Below the pieces are notes generated by a model. The model ran no database searches, was not told the origin of the DNA, and was given only the letters and a program-made list of their open reading frames with translations. Of a stretch of 64,000 nt of DNA, positions 43,120 to 56,100 are shown one piece after another (position 1 is the stretch's first letter; every line of letters begins with the position of its first letter). The stretch is from Durusdinium trenchii. Taxonomy: Eukaryota > Sar > Dinophyceae > Suessiales > Symbiodiniaceae. Position numbers and translations under genes: made by a program. The stretch covers positions 464,615-528,614 of the forward strand of contig CAXAMN010025328.1 in NCBI GenBank assembly GCA_963970005.1. Direction: 5' to 3'.

Positions 43120-46100
43120 TTCTCACGACGAGCAGAGGTGAACTGCAATGGGATGCACATGCTTGCTCTGAAGCCGCGGGAAATGGATGGAAATGCCCCC
43201 CCACCCCAATAAAACAGCATGAAGCAATCTGAATCCATCTTCATCCATCTTCTACCCTCTTGCAGGTGATCGACTCCTCCAGTTTCCCTGCTATTCCTCG
43301 AGAATCGCATGCGAGGCTGCTTCTGGCCTAGAGGCTCCCACCTTCGCCCTCCCAACCCCAAAGAGCCGTTTTTTTTTGGCAAAGATCTCCTGTTTTCAGG
43401 CCACGTGGCCTGGCCTGAAGGCAGACGACCTTCAAAGCGGTCGTCTTACGGTGGAGCTGCCCCAACCCTGCCCCAACTGCGCTGCTGCTCCGCGCTTCCC
43501 GAGTGCCCGGGCCCCTCTGCAAAAGCTTCACACCTGGCTTCCCCACCGCTGTCGGTCCAGCGCCGGCGTGCCGTCGCGAGTTCGGGTTCGGACGGTCGCG
43601 TGAACGGAGTTCTCGCCACGGGGTGCAAATCCCGGAGAACGAGTGACTTTGACTCTAAAGGGGACCAGAAGCGGCCAGAAGGGAATGCTCCCCCAATGGA
43701 TTTGTGAGGGGACTGAAGAGGGCAAGGGAAGAATGACCCTGTTCAGTTGGCAGGGGGGGCTGGCTGGTCCTTGTTGCTACCGTGTTGTGAGGTGCCTTGC
43801 CGAGATGTCTGCAGCTCGAAGACGGGTCGATCCCTAACTTTGACGAGCTGCCTCCACAAATAAGAGCACGTCCATGTGAGTCCATAAATCACAAGAGTCT
43901 GGTATTTTGTTTAGGTCTGTTGCATACCCTTTCTTTGAGCTCTTGGGACTGCACCGCCGGCTGCGGCACACTTGTGACAGGCCACCCCCCTGCAGAAATC
44001 GGGCCAAGTGGCTACACTCCTCATCCTCCGCCATGCAGGAGGGGAGAGCGGCTTCCACATCTTCCGCTCGCAGGCCTTGATTTTGGACCACCAAGGGTGC
44101 CTATGGCCTGCAGAAGGTTTGGGCTGCTCCTTGGGCCTCTTCTTTTGGGGATTCATTTGTTTGGTAGGCTCATGAAGATTGGTGGGCGTCTTGGTTCAAT
44201 GTTGTAGTCTGCCTGGAGGCATCCTTCAAAATGATGTCTTTCATAATTCCATCAGATTTCATCTATAATACTAATACCCAATGGAAACCTAACATGGACC
44301 TGAAAACCACTGGTTTGTGGAGGAAAACGGACTCCGGGTCCCATTCTCAGGGTCCATGTGAGTTTTCGGGAGTGTAAACCATTGTAAGCCTTCTCCCTCT
44401 TTGGGCCTCTCACCTGCCACTTCGGGGTTCTCCCGGCTTCGACTGCATTTCCTCAGAGCGACATCGCCACAGCATCGCTCCGCCGATGAGGAAAAATTTA
44501 AAAAACACCGAGCCACATCGAAGGCCCAGAAGCAGCATCAGCGCGAGCTTCGTCATCGGCGCCACGGATTTGCAATCAATCGCCTCGTCTCCGGTCTCGC
44601 GAGCGAAAGGGCCGGAGTCGAAGACAGGGTTCGACGAGGCTGGTGCAGAGGAGAAGACCTGCAGATCAGTGGTTCTGTCATGTTGACTGTTGATTCTAAA
44701 ACAATGCCCCCCCGTGTCTGTGGAGGTGCTTGACCCTCCAGGTAGGTTCTTATTTCATGAACGGCAGGTGTGGCTGTATACAAATTTAATCCTATGACCC
44801 ACCCATTGTTCACTCAGACGCACGTTCCAGGGAAGTTGTAATTCTCCTGCTGGCTTTTCCCCAGCCTTCCAAGACCATGTAACATATGGTTGGGCTGGTT
44901 TTGTAGCCTAAAACGGTTGCTCAGTGAAGACCATTAAAGTAATGGCTGTTGGAATCCCAGAAATTTTGGATGTTTTTGGGGGGAACACGAATCTGTGTTC
45001 GCTGCAGGAGTGCAGGAGAGGAGTGTTTCGAGGATGGTCGAGGGTGGCTTCTTGCTCAACAGCCGTGGTCAAACCAGTGAAGTCCTGGCTGCAATGAATC
45101 TTCTGGCCTCAGATTCCAGGAGTTCGGATACACTCTTGAAATAATCATGGACATCCAAGGGGGCCTTTTCCACTTCCATCAGTATCTCAGGGAGTGTAAA
45201 CCCCTCGGCTCAAAGCAAAGACCCAAGACCGCAGGCAGCGCAGAGGTGTTGCTCACCGATTCGGAGATGAGCCCAACAACACCGTCGAAGAAATCCCTGA
45301 TGATAGTGGTGTGCATGGGGAGAACAAAGCAAAGGACTCATTTAGGGGAAGTCGTTTCGCCCAGAAAGGACATGTTCCTACGGAAAGAACCACTATGCAT
45401 ATCACCTTCAACCACCATGGCCATGGCCATTGCAGCACCTCTCATAGCACTAGCAGTGACTAGCAGCATACCAGAGTTCTCCTCATCAAGGTGATCCTTG
45501 CTATGTGGACTATGGACTATTATATAGTCCTCCGCACCGCTGCACAGTCCAAGAAAACTGCCGAGCAGCAAAGACTCCTTGAAGCCACTGTGAGGCAAAA
45601 GAGTATAAACCCGACTTGCAACTGCTGAGCCAAAACGGTGTTCGATTCCTGATCGATTGGGAAGAATCCTGGACTAAGTAAAGGACATCAAAGAAGGTTT
45701 AACAACAGTCATCAAATATACACCAAGCACAACTTCAACTTGTCATGTTGGAAACCGTGATGGCTTGGTGCGATTTTCTTCACAAACCCATCATCTGCAA
45801 ACCGGTACCTATCTACAAATTCCATCAGGAGAAATGCAACCCGCGAGTCTTCCACTTGTGGACTTGGCTTGGAACGGAGGTCACCACATATGTCTGTCTT
45901 CATTTGGGGGGACCTCGATCATGTTAGTTCCACGATCACACGCGCCACACCTAAGTTTTTAGAAGAAACACATCTGAGCACCTCGAGGTCTAGTTTAGAC
46001 GAATGGATTACACCGTTTTTTTTTGTACTTCTCGCATCCGTTCCGGTGGTACCAAAATCCAATGTGATTGACTACTGACTACTGATTGATCTGATCTGAA

Positions 46101-48300
46101 CACTGTGTTTTCGACTGTGACGGTCGAGGCGTGGCGGAGGGTCGTCTCTTTCAAAAGCGCGTGGCGGAGGGTCGGTCGTCTCGACCCTCCACCTTCGTTG
46201 TTCGTTTTTCGTCGTACCCAACGGTGGGAAACAAGACACCGCTCTGAATGACTTATGAGTCATCTCATGTCATCTCCAATAAAAATGAATCCCCCTGAGG
46301 TTGTTGAGTCTGGAGGCACTTCACCTATCGTGGCCTGGTGACCTTCCATCACGGCGAAACCCACGCTGCTGCGCCAGGAGCACCCACCACGCGCGGAACC
46401 CGCGCGCGGAACCCACGCGAGCACCAACCACTGGGCCTGCGGCCCAGCCGGAAGTCATGACTACTACCAAAGGTGATCGCCTCGGTCGAGTTCTTTTCGC
46501 TTGCTCCCTTGGGATTCCCGGATCAGCTCGGTTTTGTAGTTTGCAGTCTCAGCCTCTCTTCCCCCCTCCCGACACGCTCCGTCCAATCCAAAAAAAACCT
46601 CCTGCATCTGGTTACCATGGCGGGGCGTCCGACACGCTCCGTCCGTGACGTCGGGTCGAAGCCACGCGCCACGCTGCGTGGTTCGTTTCGGCGCTCCAGG
46701 CGTTTCAGAAGATGCCAAGAGAGGTTGAGAGGTTCAGAACGTTCGGACCCTGTACAGGTCTGTGGTACATATATGGGATGGGCGACCAAGACGGGCGGTG
46801 AAAAACCTCTCTTGGTAAGTTGGGTAATATCCCATGAGCAGTATAGAGTGGATGATCGTGGTAGTGTGATGATCTGGTAGTAACTAAGTTTGGTGTTTGA
46901 GAGTGGATGATGATGGTTAGTTAAGGTGGCAGCGCGACATCTCAAGTGATCATCTTTACCCGACTGTGACTGGCGCAATGGGGCACACCTGATTCACACC
47001 GATCAGCACCCCCCCATTGCTCATCATCGTTTTTGTAGGTGTCAACACTGCGAGCAGTGTCAAGTACGTCAATCAAAAGAGACCGCCGCTGGATGAAATA
47101 CACTGACCTCCTCAGTTGTCCTGGACAAAGAGGCCATCGCTTCAAACCTTTGTCCACCTAATGGTTGATTTGAGGTCGGTGTCCCCCCACCTGCAGGTGG
47201 CAGGTGGTCCATTGGATCCGGCCCTTCCACTGAGACCCCACACCGTACCCTGCTCGGTGAGGACGGCCTCCACACTAGCTCTCGGCCGGTTCCGAAACAG
47301 GGGAGACACGGAGACATCAAGGCACCAAGCCACCACCGGTCATGACGCCCCAAAAGCATCCGACATCCCAAACAACCAGACGACGAGCGGATGAGTAGGA
47401 CCCAGGGTAGACCAACAGCCTGCCAGCTCCACACACGATCCTTGAATCGACTCGGGCTCTACGATGACTTGGCACGACGACCACAACAACCCAGTTCCGG
47501 GTCGTCACCGCTCAAGAACTTGCAGGATTGTCTCCCCAAAAATAAGGCCTGACAGGACACTGCTGCAGCGGTCCATTTCGTCAACTCGGTATGCTATAGA
47601 CCCCCCATATAGACCCCCCACACACTCCCCCCCACCCAAAAAAAGAACAAGTGGAACACAAGTGGTGCGACCACAAATCGGATAGAAAGCTGTCAGACTT
47701 GGGATGGCTTTGTCCAGAAAAAACCGCTCGTTCACCCCAACCGGTGTGACGTGCTGGTCTTCTGGGACCCCGCGAGGCGACCGCTGGGCTCTCCGAGCCG
47801 AGTGCTCCGAGCCGCAGGCCACGAGCACAGCAAAGCCTCGGACGAGGCACGAGGCGGTTCTGGGAGACGGCGGTGGTCTTTATGGGGTCTGCGAGACCGG
47901 AACAAAGGGCGGGTGAGGTGAGAGGCGGGTATACCTATCTATATATAGGTGTTTTTCTGGTTCGCTTTTTTTTGCATGGTGCCCTCCTGGAGGATCTCTG
48001 GGGTAAGAATAGCAAGGTGTTTGGCCAATATGAGTTTCCAGCAAAATCCACATACACTTGTAGCAGCATGAATGTCCATGTGTCTTGAGTAGGTGTTGGA
48101 AGGAGTGCCACATGTGTAAAGTGTAAACCTGTTTTAACAAGAGACTCTTCTCTCACTCAGATTCCGGCTGCATCTGCTGATGATGGCTGGATAAAGTACA
48201 CGGCACTTAAAGAGCGCAACAAATCATACATACACCATCCACAGATCATGCCCGGATCTTATTGCATATTGTATGATTTTGGGTGTTGCATGATTTTTGC
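43120..48300. other. Upstream flank of the RPL4 array, no gene recognised
   Basis: The first 100-200 bases hold the RPL4-A leader and its remnant. Beyond that, open frames are short and overlap on both strands, as expected for GC-balanced non-coding DNA. A diverged hairpin relative lies near 44290-44370 (CATGGACCTGAAAAC and GGGTCCATGTGAG). Confidence 0.5.
45130..45197. mobile_element. MITE-like hairpin, intergenic
   Basis: It starts ACACTCTTGAAATAATCATG and ends CCACTTCCATCAGTATCTCA followed by GGGAGTGT, giving an imperfect inverted repeat of about 28 bases per arm. Confidence 0.55.
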
Positions 48301-48374
48301 TACAACGCTATCTAAGATCGACTTCTGCTCTGGATTGGAAGATGGCGTTGGTCGGCTTCTTCGCAACAAGTCAC

Positions 48375-48548
48375 CTGCTTTCCATTCTCCAGAGCGGCCA
48401 TAGCCAGCACCCCTGATCTGAACAAGACCACCTGAGGACCCCAACGGTGGCCACCAGCCTTGTCGAGGATCACTGGAGCCATCTTCAGGTTGAAATCCGT
48501 GTGACCCAACCTCACTCGGAAAGTCTCGTTCTCGGCGCCTGGCAACAT
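48375..48548 (-). CDS. Possible single exon of an unidentified gene
   Basis: The minus strand reads from an ATG at 48548 through an exon-like stretch (around ETFRVRLGHTDFNLKMAP and GGHRWGPQVVLFRSGV) with C/G-biased third positions, up to AAGCAG before GTGACT, a possible GT donor. No family is recognised and no partner exons were found nearby, so this is a weak call. Confidence 0.25.
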
Positions 48549-49548
48549 CTTGGCAGCTACGCCCCCGCAAAAAGATCACCTGGAACCGAATGGACCTGTG
48601 GTTTCGACCATGTTCCTCTACATCGCCGGTGGTTTTGAGGTTCATCTGCAGCCTCATCGGCCCCGGCCATGTGTTGGACAGAGCTACGAAGCACGGGAAA
48701 AACGGCACTTCTCGTGGTGAGCACGGGACGGGCGGGAAAAACGGCCTTCTCGCTGGGCGAACTGGGCGTCCGTTCAAGAAGACCGTGGCCCTCCTTCCCC
48801 ACCGACTCGGTGGAGACTTGCTCCGTGCTGGGCGTCCTGGCCCCAGCTGCCCGCTGCTGTTGCCTTGGGGGATGGGAAGCAACGGCATGAGTCTTGAGGA
48901 ACCTGGCGGAAGGCCTAACTTGAGGAAAGCTGTTGGACCCCTCTACGTGGTGGTTTTGGACACTGCGTCCAGACATGTCCTCTCCAAAGAACCATGAATA
49001 AATATGAATCATACCCTCAAAATCAGTTAAAAGTACAAATCTGATGATCTTTCCGGGGAGTCCATGAGTAGACCTGAATCGCCCTAACCACTGCTATACG
49101 CACGGTTTCTTCATGTCTTGACCCGGGCGTTGTCTGCTGTCCTCGACCTGGGATCGTGACCCACCGGGAGCCCGACCAGTCCATGTCGCTGGACGTCACG
49201 TCGCGACCCGGTCGTCGAGGTCACGTGCCATGACCCACAGGGTCTTGGTCAGCGTCTCGGTCGTCGCCGTGGGTCATCGTTGACTCTGCCTTGGGGGTTT
49301 GGTAGTTTGGTATATCCAATGACCAGTGGATGATGGTTGGGTTGCAGGCCTTGGCATCTCGAAAATAGTGATGGTTGTTTACAGGTAATGGGACAACTGG
49401 TCCACCCAGAAGAAGCCAAGAGGAATACTCCAACGTGACGTCGATCCCTCTAGCAACATCATTTGGGCCAATGAACATGTGCACAGGGAAAATGAAGTGC
49501 CTCCACATGCCAGTGGCTGTGCAAATCCATGATCATCCATGTTCACAA

Positions 49549-49636
49549 ACACTCCCTGGAATCATGGAAGTGGAAAGGGCCATGGCCTTCCCGCGGGGCC
49601 ATGCCATCCACTCCCATGATAGTTTCAGGGAGTGTA
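49549..49636. mobile_element. MITE-like hairpin with perfect 10-base ends, intergenic
   Basis: The ends ACACTCCCTG and CAGGGAGTGT are perfect inverted repeats. The arms continue inward as GAATCATGGAAGTGGA and TCCACTCCCATGATAGTTT. The loop is itself palindromic (GGGCCATGGCC...GGGGCCATGCC). It is the best-preserved family member seen, 88 bases long. No clear target-site duplication was identified. Confidence 0.65.
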
Positions 49637-49820
49637 CATATTGACCTTGCACACACGCCACGGCCACACCCATCCACACCCCCCACACCAGGCTCAGCCA
49701 GGCTCCCGGCTGCCACAGCTGTGCACCACTCCTTCACTGGTGAGCGCCAAGCAGTGCTTGTCGCTGCAAGCCTCAAATCCCCGGCCAAAGAGGTGAGGAT
49801 TCATGCCTACAGTCATCTAC

Positions 49821-49890
49821 AATCAATCAATCCATCAATCCATCAATCCATCCATCCATCCATCCATCCAATCAACCAATCCATCCATCC
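49821..49890. repeat. ATCC / AATC microsatellite
   Basis: About 70 bases of ATCC and AATC units, slightly interrupted. Confidence 0.95.
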
Positions 49891-50140
49891 ACAAGTCGAA
49901 GGCGTCGGCCGGCCTGGTGCATCTGCCTGGCCCGTCCGTAGAAGCATGGGTGGGGCCAGAAGCACTAGACTAGACCCCAGGAAGGAACTCTTTGTGAGGG
50001 CAATCCTGGCTTCACAAAGCCCTGGTTTTCCTCGAGCAGTACCAGGGAAACACGTTCAAAGGAGGACCAAGGAGGGCAAGGTGAACTCCTCTGTGCCAGG
50101 GAGTTTTGGAAGTTGCGCGCAGTTGTCCTCCCAGTAGTGT

Positions 50141-50171
<31 letters not shown>

Positions 50172-50191
50172 TATCTCTCTCTCTCTCTCTC
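50141..50191. repeat. TC-TA-TC compound dinucleotide repeat
   Basis: A run of TC, then TA, then TC again. It is a simple repeat with no coding sense. Confidence 0.95.
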
Positions 50192-53103
50192 TTCAGTCCT
50201 CCTGCGTCGAACGGTGTCCTCCGCGGTACCACTTTTTGGCATCGGTGTCAAGCACGGGCTTCGTGCCAAGGCGTTCCAAGCTACATTTAGATCGCCCTGG
50301 AGGCGAGGCAGCATCGCCAGACCACGATCCCACCAGTGGGGACGATCAGCCGGGGACCCAGGGACCTCTGCCCCGAAAAGTGACCTCAAGGTATGGAGTT
50401 CTTCTACCAGAAAGTCTGCAGGGAAAAGTCGTTTTTTTTCTATCAATGCCCTAATGTTGACTGATGAACCAATAACCCATATGAAGTGCCTTCAAAAAGT
50501 GCATGATGACTAGGATTGCATAAGAACATTGCATTCATACGCCATATGCTGACATGCTCCAAACCATCGGGGGCTCCCAGGGGAAAAGAAAAGGATTCCC
50601 CTTGACAGGGTTCCAAAACAGTGGGAAACGATAGGGGACTCGCAACTATGACGATGCAATAGCCACACATAAGATTTTATCACCGTACCTCATGCGGAGA
50701 TGTAGAGCCTTGCTGGTAGGGCAGGGTTGTTCATCCAGTCTGCATTACATCTATGAGGTCGTCGACCATTCCACCCAAAAAAAGAAGACACGATGCCCCC
50801 GTGCTGGGTCGCTGCACCATCTGCGCACGCTTTCCGCGCCGCTGTGTGAAGCCCTTCACGCAGCTGATCTGAATCCCGAGGCGAACGTGTGGTCCAACGA
50901 GTTGGTTGAAGCAACGACCAGTCAACGCATCAAAGTCCAAGCACCCTCCTTTTAGCTAACTGGTGATATTTTTTCTGCTTTCAGTGGGTCAGGAAAGACG
51001 ATCATCGGGATTCAGCCTCCCTCTTTTTTGAGGCTTGGCCAATCAGAGGTTCTGCGTCCCACAAGGTGAAACTCGGCTTGACAGGGTGGTCTCCAGGGTG
51101 GAGACCCCAAGGGGGTGTCAAAAGCAGCAAGCTCCCGAGGTTCTGTGTGCTTTGCTGTGGTTTAAACAGCTTCAAAGGCCGTGCATGCAGCTTCTGCACG
51201 GACCAAAAAGAGAGAAAGAAATCGAAAGGGTGATGGTCCTGGTCCCAATTTGTGAGAACCTTATGGCCTTATGATGCCTTATGGTTCATGTTGCCGTCTG
51301 AGGGTGGATGGTTGATGCAGTGCAGAAACTCCAAGCATGCAAGTGGAGTAGAAAAAGTATCACCGAATCCCACTTCTCCCCCCGAAATTTAAAAAAAAAT
51401 GGACAATTCTCCCCCCAATGTCCACCAAGAACCAAGCCGACACTCTGCAGGTACTTCTTTCCACCTGAGTAGTTGTTGTGCCAAGTGCCCACTAGGGCTG
51501 TTTGGGTCCAGAACCTGTAACACTCTTATTCTCAAAGGCTCCTTCAGTTCGCTAGGGCTTTGACCCTCACAACTTGGGGCTTTGGACCGAACCAACATGT
51601 TGCTTCGGTGGAACATCCCTGCAAGTGTCGCCTCGGGGGGCACCTGTTGTCAGTACCTCATACCAGGGCAATCCCCTTCCTTTGAAATGGTTCCTCTCTC
51701 TTCGATTCACCATCTGCGCATCGATCTCGGGTGCTGTGCTGATCCCTTGAGCGGCACCCAGGATAGAAGAAAAGAGAAAAGACCAGGATCGGTCGGTAGA
51801 AGAAGGTGCCCTGTTTTTGCAGCAACACCTTGGCCAGGCATATAAATATTGATCAAACAACAGAAGCATGCGTGCGTAACCATCCGCAAGGCCCCATGCG
51901 AAACTTTGAGGAACTGCTGAGCAAAGCAGAACGACCCTTCTTTGGGGGTCACCTTGGCCAAAATCTGCACGAGTCGTCCAGTTTGGACGTCTGGTAGAAG
52001 CCGCCACTCTTGCAGCGGAACTGTTCCAATACGTTTCATACAAAACCCCTGTACATGAACCACCCATCTATCACAATCTCTTCTTTCACTTTGCTTCGCG
52101 ACCACTGCTGGAGCACGGCCAAGTGCCCACAGCTCTACCATCGTGCTGGTCACTTTGGCTGCCTGGCCACGAGGGAATGGCAGGAAGGAGCATGAAAGGA
52201 ACGATTATGGCGTCTTTTTGGAAGTGGCCAGCCCCGTAGAACCAGACACTGTAGCTCCATCGAGGAACAAAGCTTCGAACCGAGAACGAACGAAGGGCCC
52301 CACAAAGAAACCTAAGGACCGATAAAGTAAAACAAAATTTGCAGTTCTCAAGCAAACCAAATGAAGTGTTCCGCCAAGTTGAACCTGGAAACTGAAGATC
52401 CAGCTTTAGGGAACAAAACATGCAGCCCTCGAACTAAGCAAGTGAAGCGTTCCACCAAACTGCGCAAACTACCTCAGCTCAGAGCTAAGCTAAGGCATCA
52501 AGCGCTTCATGAAACTTTTGTAGTACACCAGGTCACCGTCGTTCCGAGGCCAACCGAAGCGTCTCATGAAAAATCAACAGGGGTATCCATACCAAGAAGG
52601 CAGGACCATACATGGTCCCAATAGGGTGTCATTGTTCCACACTTAGCGAACTTGCTTTGGCCTTCACGAAGCCAGACATCTGTGCACCTATTGCTCTAGC
52701 CAAGAAAAGCCCATTGCCTTTGACAAAGCTACGCCCAAGATGAAGCCGTTCGAGTAACCTGGGGAAGACTTTGGTCTTTGAACTCATGCCGCTTGCTGTC
52801 ACCCAACAACTGAAGATTGTAAAGCCGCCACGCATCTCTGCACATATGCTGTATCCGCTTCCAATGGCTATTCACAAGAACCGACTGCAAGTGGAACCCT
52901 TCAGGGCACACAGAAGGGTGTGTCCACAACTCGTCCTCAACAAGCCATCCCCAGCGACACATGTCGGTGGTCAGCAAACGATACAAGGCGCCCTTGCCCA
53001 ACTGAACGCCAAGATCTGAAAGCAAGTTGTGCAGGAACGATTATGGTCCTTCGAAACATGCCAAAGGCTTCTAAGACTAGTATTGTTTGTAGGCCTAGGG
53101 TAC

Positions 53104-53144
53104 CCTAGCCTAGCCCCCTTCCCTGCCTAGGGGGGGTAGGCTAG
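53104..53144. repeat. Short inverted repeat (hairpin)
   Basis: CTAGCCTAGCCCC and GGGGGGTAGGCTAG face each other over a short loop. An AT-rich (TA)n tract follows at 53211. Confidence 0.5.
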
Positions 53145-56100
53145 GTGAAGAGAAGCCCTATCATGGGACTTCTGTGTGGGCCTACCCCGCTCGGGCCAAC
53201 CAAAAAAAAAAAAATATATATATATATATATATAAATTAAAAAATACACAGAGTAAAGGGTTTTGGGACGCGCGTAGCATCGTATCAACAATCGGCGGGC
53301 CTTTGAGACAACGACCCCATTGTCAGAAGGAAAGCTGACCAGTCATGACCAGTCTTCATTCTGCCTACAGCGAGGTCCATCCTTCTGGAGGCAAGGCGGG
53401 TCCGAAGAGCTTCCTTCGAGGATTTGTTGGGAATCAATCATGCAAGGCACATGATGGTCCCCTCGAAGGGCGGCTCTGTAGCATGCCTCAAACACAGCAC
53501 AGTTGTACAACTCTTGATGCAACCACTGAGTGGGTACATCTGCTCTACGCATTGGTTCCCGGTTTCTTGTCGGCTCGTGACCGGCTCATCGGCGACCTGT
53601 GAGCCGGTAGGCGAGCTTTGTGACGTCCATGCCCGAGAAGCCGAAGGTGGCCATTCGGGCCGTTTGGCCATGGCCACTTCATCGAATTCGTGCCAAGCAC
53701 CGCGTCGCGCCCTCCACCGCGTGCCGTCTCGTCTCCCCCCAACAGAAGCGACCCCAATGCAATCCCACACCAAAACAAATGGATGTTTTCGCAGTTCCCA
53801 AACTTGTTAAACTCAAGGATCTCAATATTTGAACCACCCTTTGGTTTCGGGATTGGAGTTGCTCAAACTCCTCGAAGGTCCACCGATGGTCATCCCGGTC
53901 ATCCCGGCGGAGGAGTCTCACCTGCATCACTCAAGCTTGTAAAGGTTTGGCGGTGCACTGCTCGAAGCCTCAGCCTCGAACACCACGAATGGTGCCGGAG
54001 CAAAATTATGCGGCGGATTGACCATGTTTAGAGTGGAGGCCTTCTCGTCGGGCGTGGGCAGTCCATTCTACGTACTGTCTTTAGGATGCATGTAATGATC
54101 ATCGAGATGGAGATCGTTGTTTATAAGGGTGTGACCTCAACAAAGTGATATAATGACAAACCTTTGGCTAAGTATGGTGTCAAGGTCTTCTATGAACAGG
54201 CAACAGGTGGTCAGGTGGTGCTTAGGCAGAAGCAAATGGTCCTTGACAGCAATCGTCAGGTCTCCGCAGGTTTCTCACGACCTGTCGCAGGTCCCTATAT
54301 AATTACCTCAACGGAGATCTCTCGTCACGACTCGTCCCACAGGATCCCACAGGCGTCGAGTTGCACCATGACCAGCCAAACAGACCTGGGGGGGGTCGAT
54401 TTAGGCCAAACTCCACCTGGACTGATTCTATCCAATCCAACATCTCCCTAACACCGATCTCCCTCCGTCCGGAACAGGTCCTTCCCCCCTCTCCGGTGCC
54501 GAGCTGGCGACGGTGGGGTCTCCCTTGCGCTTCTTGGGTTTCACCTTGATGACCCCCGCTTCTTTGAGCTTGGTCCTTGGCATGAGGAAGAACATCTGAT
54601 ACCATTCTGAGCTTGAGCTTGAGCATTCCCTACAAGTCCAAAGACCCAGTAAACCTGGTCTTTTACCTCCTTAAGTATTGGTTTTGTGTGACCATCTCCA
54701 GTAAAATGAGTTCATTGACTTGTAGGGATTGATTTTTGGGGGGCAGTTCACCTTGATCTTCTATCACTTCCATCATCTTGATCTTCTATCTTCTTGCTGT
54801 CATCCCTTGGTACCAGTGCCATGGATTGATTCACATTCATTCTTGGTGAGCTGCGGAACCGCCTTGATCAAAGTAGGGAAATGGATGGAAATGGCACCAC
54901 CATGTACATCACACTCTGTGATGCCATCTAACCAGTGTCAAATCTAGATACTTGGATTTGCTTAAGCAAACGGAAAATCAAAGAACACATTCCTGAGAAG
55001 GGGATTCATCAATTTTTTGAAAGGAAAAAAATCACCCTGGCCCTAGTTGCAAATCCAGGTGCTGATGTTCCTTGCTCGTGCTCCTTCGCACTTCTTCCCC
55101 AAGTGCGTTCCTTTTCTTCGTATGAAGCACCAGAGCTGCTCATTGTGCCAGGGGGAACTGGGAAGTAGAAAACGTGTCTCCAGAAACATGTTGAAGGAGA
55201 CCAGCGGCATGATTGATGAACAACCTTCAACAGCACACATCAACAATCTTGATCTGCTCGCCCCAAGGGCCTCATTCATTGGACACAGAGATTTGTCGGA
55301 AAAGGTTGCATTTTCTTTGTCTTCGCACCCACCCATGCCCTCCACCGCGTTGCGTTCGATTGGCTTTCGGCACCAAGGCCCAAAGAACCAACGGAAAGCC
55401 ATGCCTTCCCCCGGCTTGCCGGCGCAAGCGCGTGGAAAACCGAACGAAGCCATGCCAAAGGTTCAAATGAACCGCCAAACACCGAACGGTCATCGTTGAA
55501 ACCGAATCTTCCGAGGAGCGTGAGCTTGGTTAAGTTTTGATCCACCCTGTCCAGCAGTGAACGGATAGCCACCTGAATGGATGGCCCAAACGCGCCAACA
55601 CCGTGCGTGAGAACAGCGTGCGAGCGAAACAGCACGGCAGCAGCTTTCTCAGGTGCGAAAATGAATGTTTTGAGATGCCTCTTCTAGTGTGGAATTTTCT
55701 TGAGCCAGACTAACAATAGGACAATATATACTAATATAGTCTTTCTGGTAGTGGCAGTGGAAGTGCCAAACGTCTAATCACTACGATTGACGAATGCTAT
55801 ATGACAATGAATGACACAGAAAGAGAGCAAGACCTACCAAGATCCCTCCCTAAGCACTACAAAAAAATGAGTGGGCCTTGCTTCAAACGGGTCTACAAAA
55901 TTGATCTGTAACTTCGGGACTGCCTTCGCCAAGCCCTTCAACTCATGTTAAAATTCAGTCCGCAAGCTTCAATATCCTCCCTGATCAGATCCTCCCAAGC
56001 AAATCCCCCAACGTTCCGAACGCGCGGAATCGATTTCCTCCAAGCACTCACCGCACACACCTCCTGTTCTCTTCTGCTTTCTTCAAGAATAACACCCCCC

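Noticed and set aside
48259..48888. 209-codon minus-strand frame rich in Arg and Pro
   Set aside because: A different frame of the same stretch (48375-48548) looks more exon-like; this one is probably its shadow.
52629..53025. Overlapping minus-strand frames with Trp-rich sequence
   Set aside because: Vaguely like the downstream part of dinoflagellate retroelements, but no diagnostic motif, so not called.
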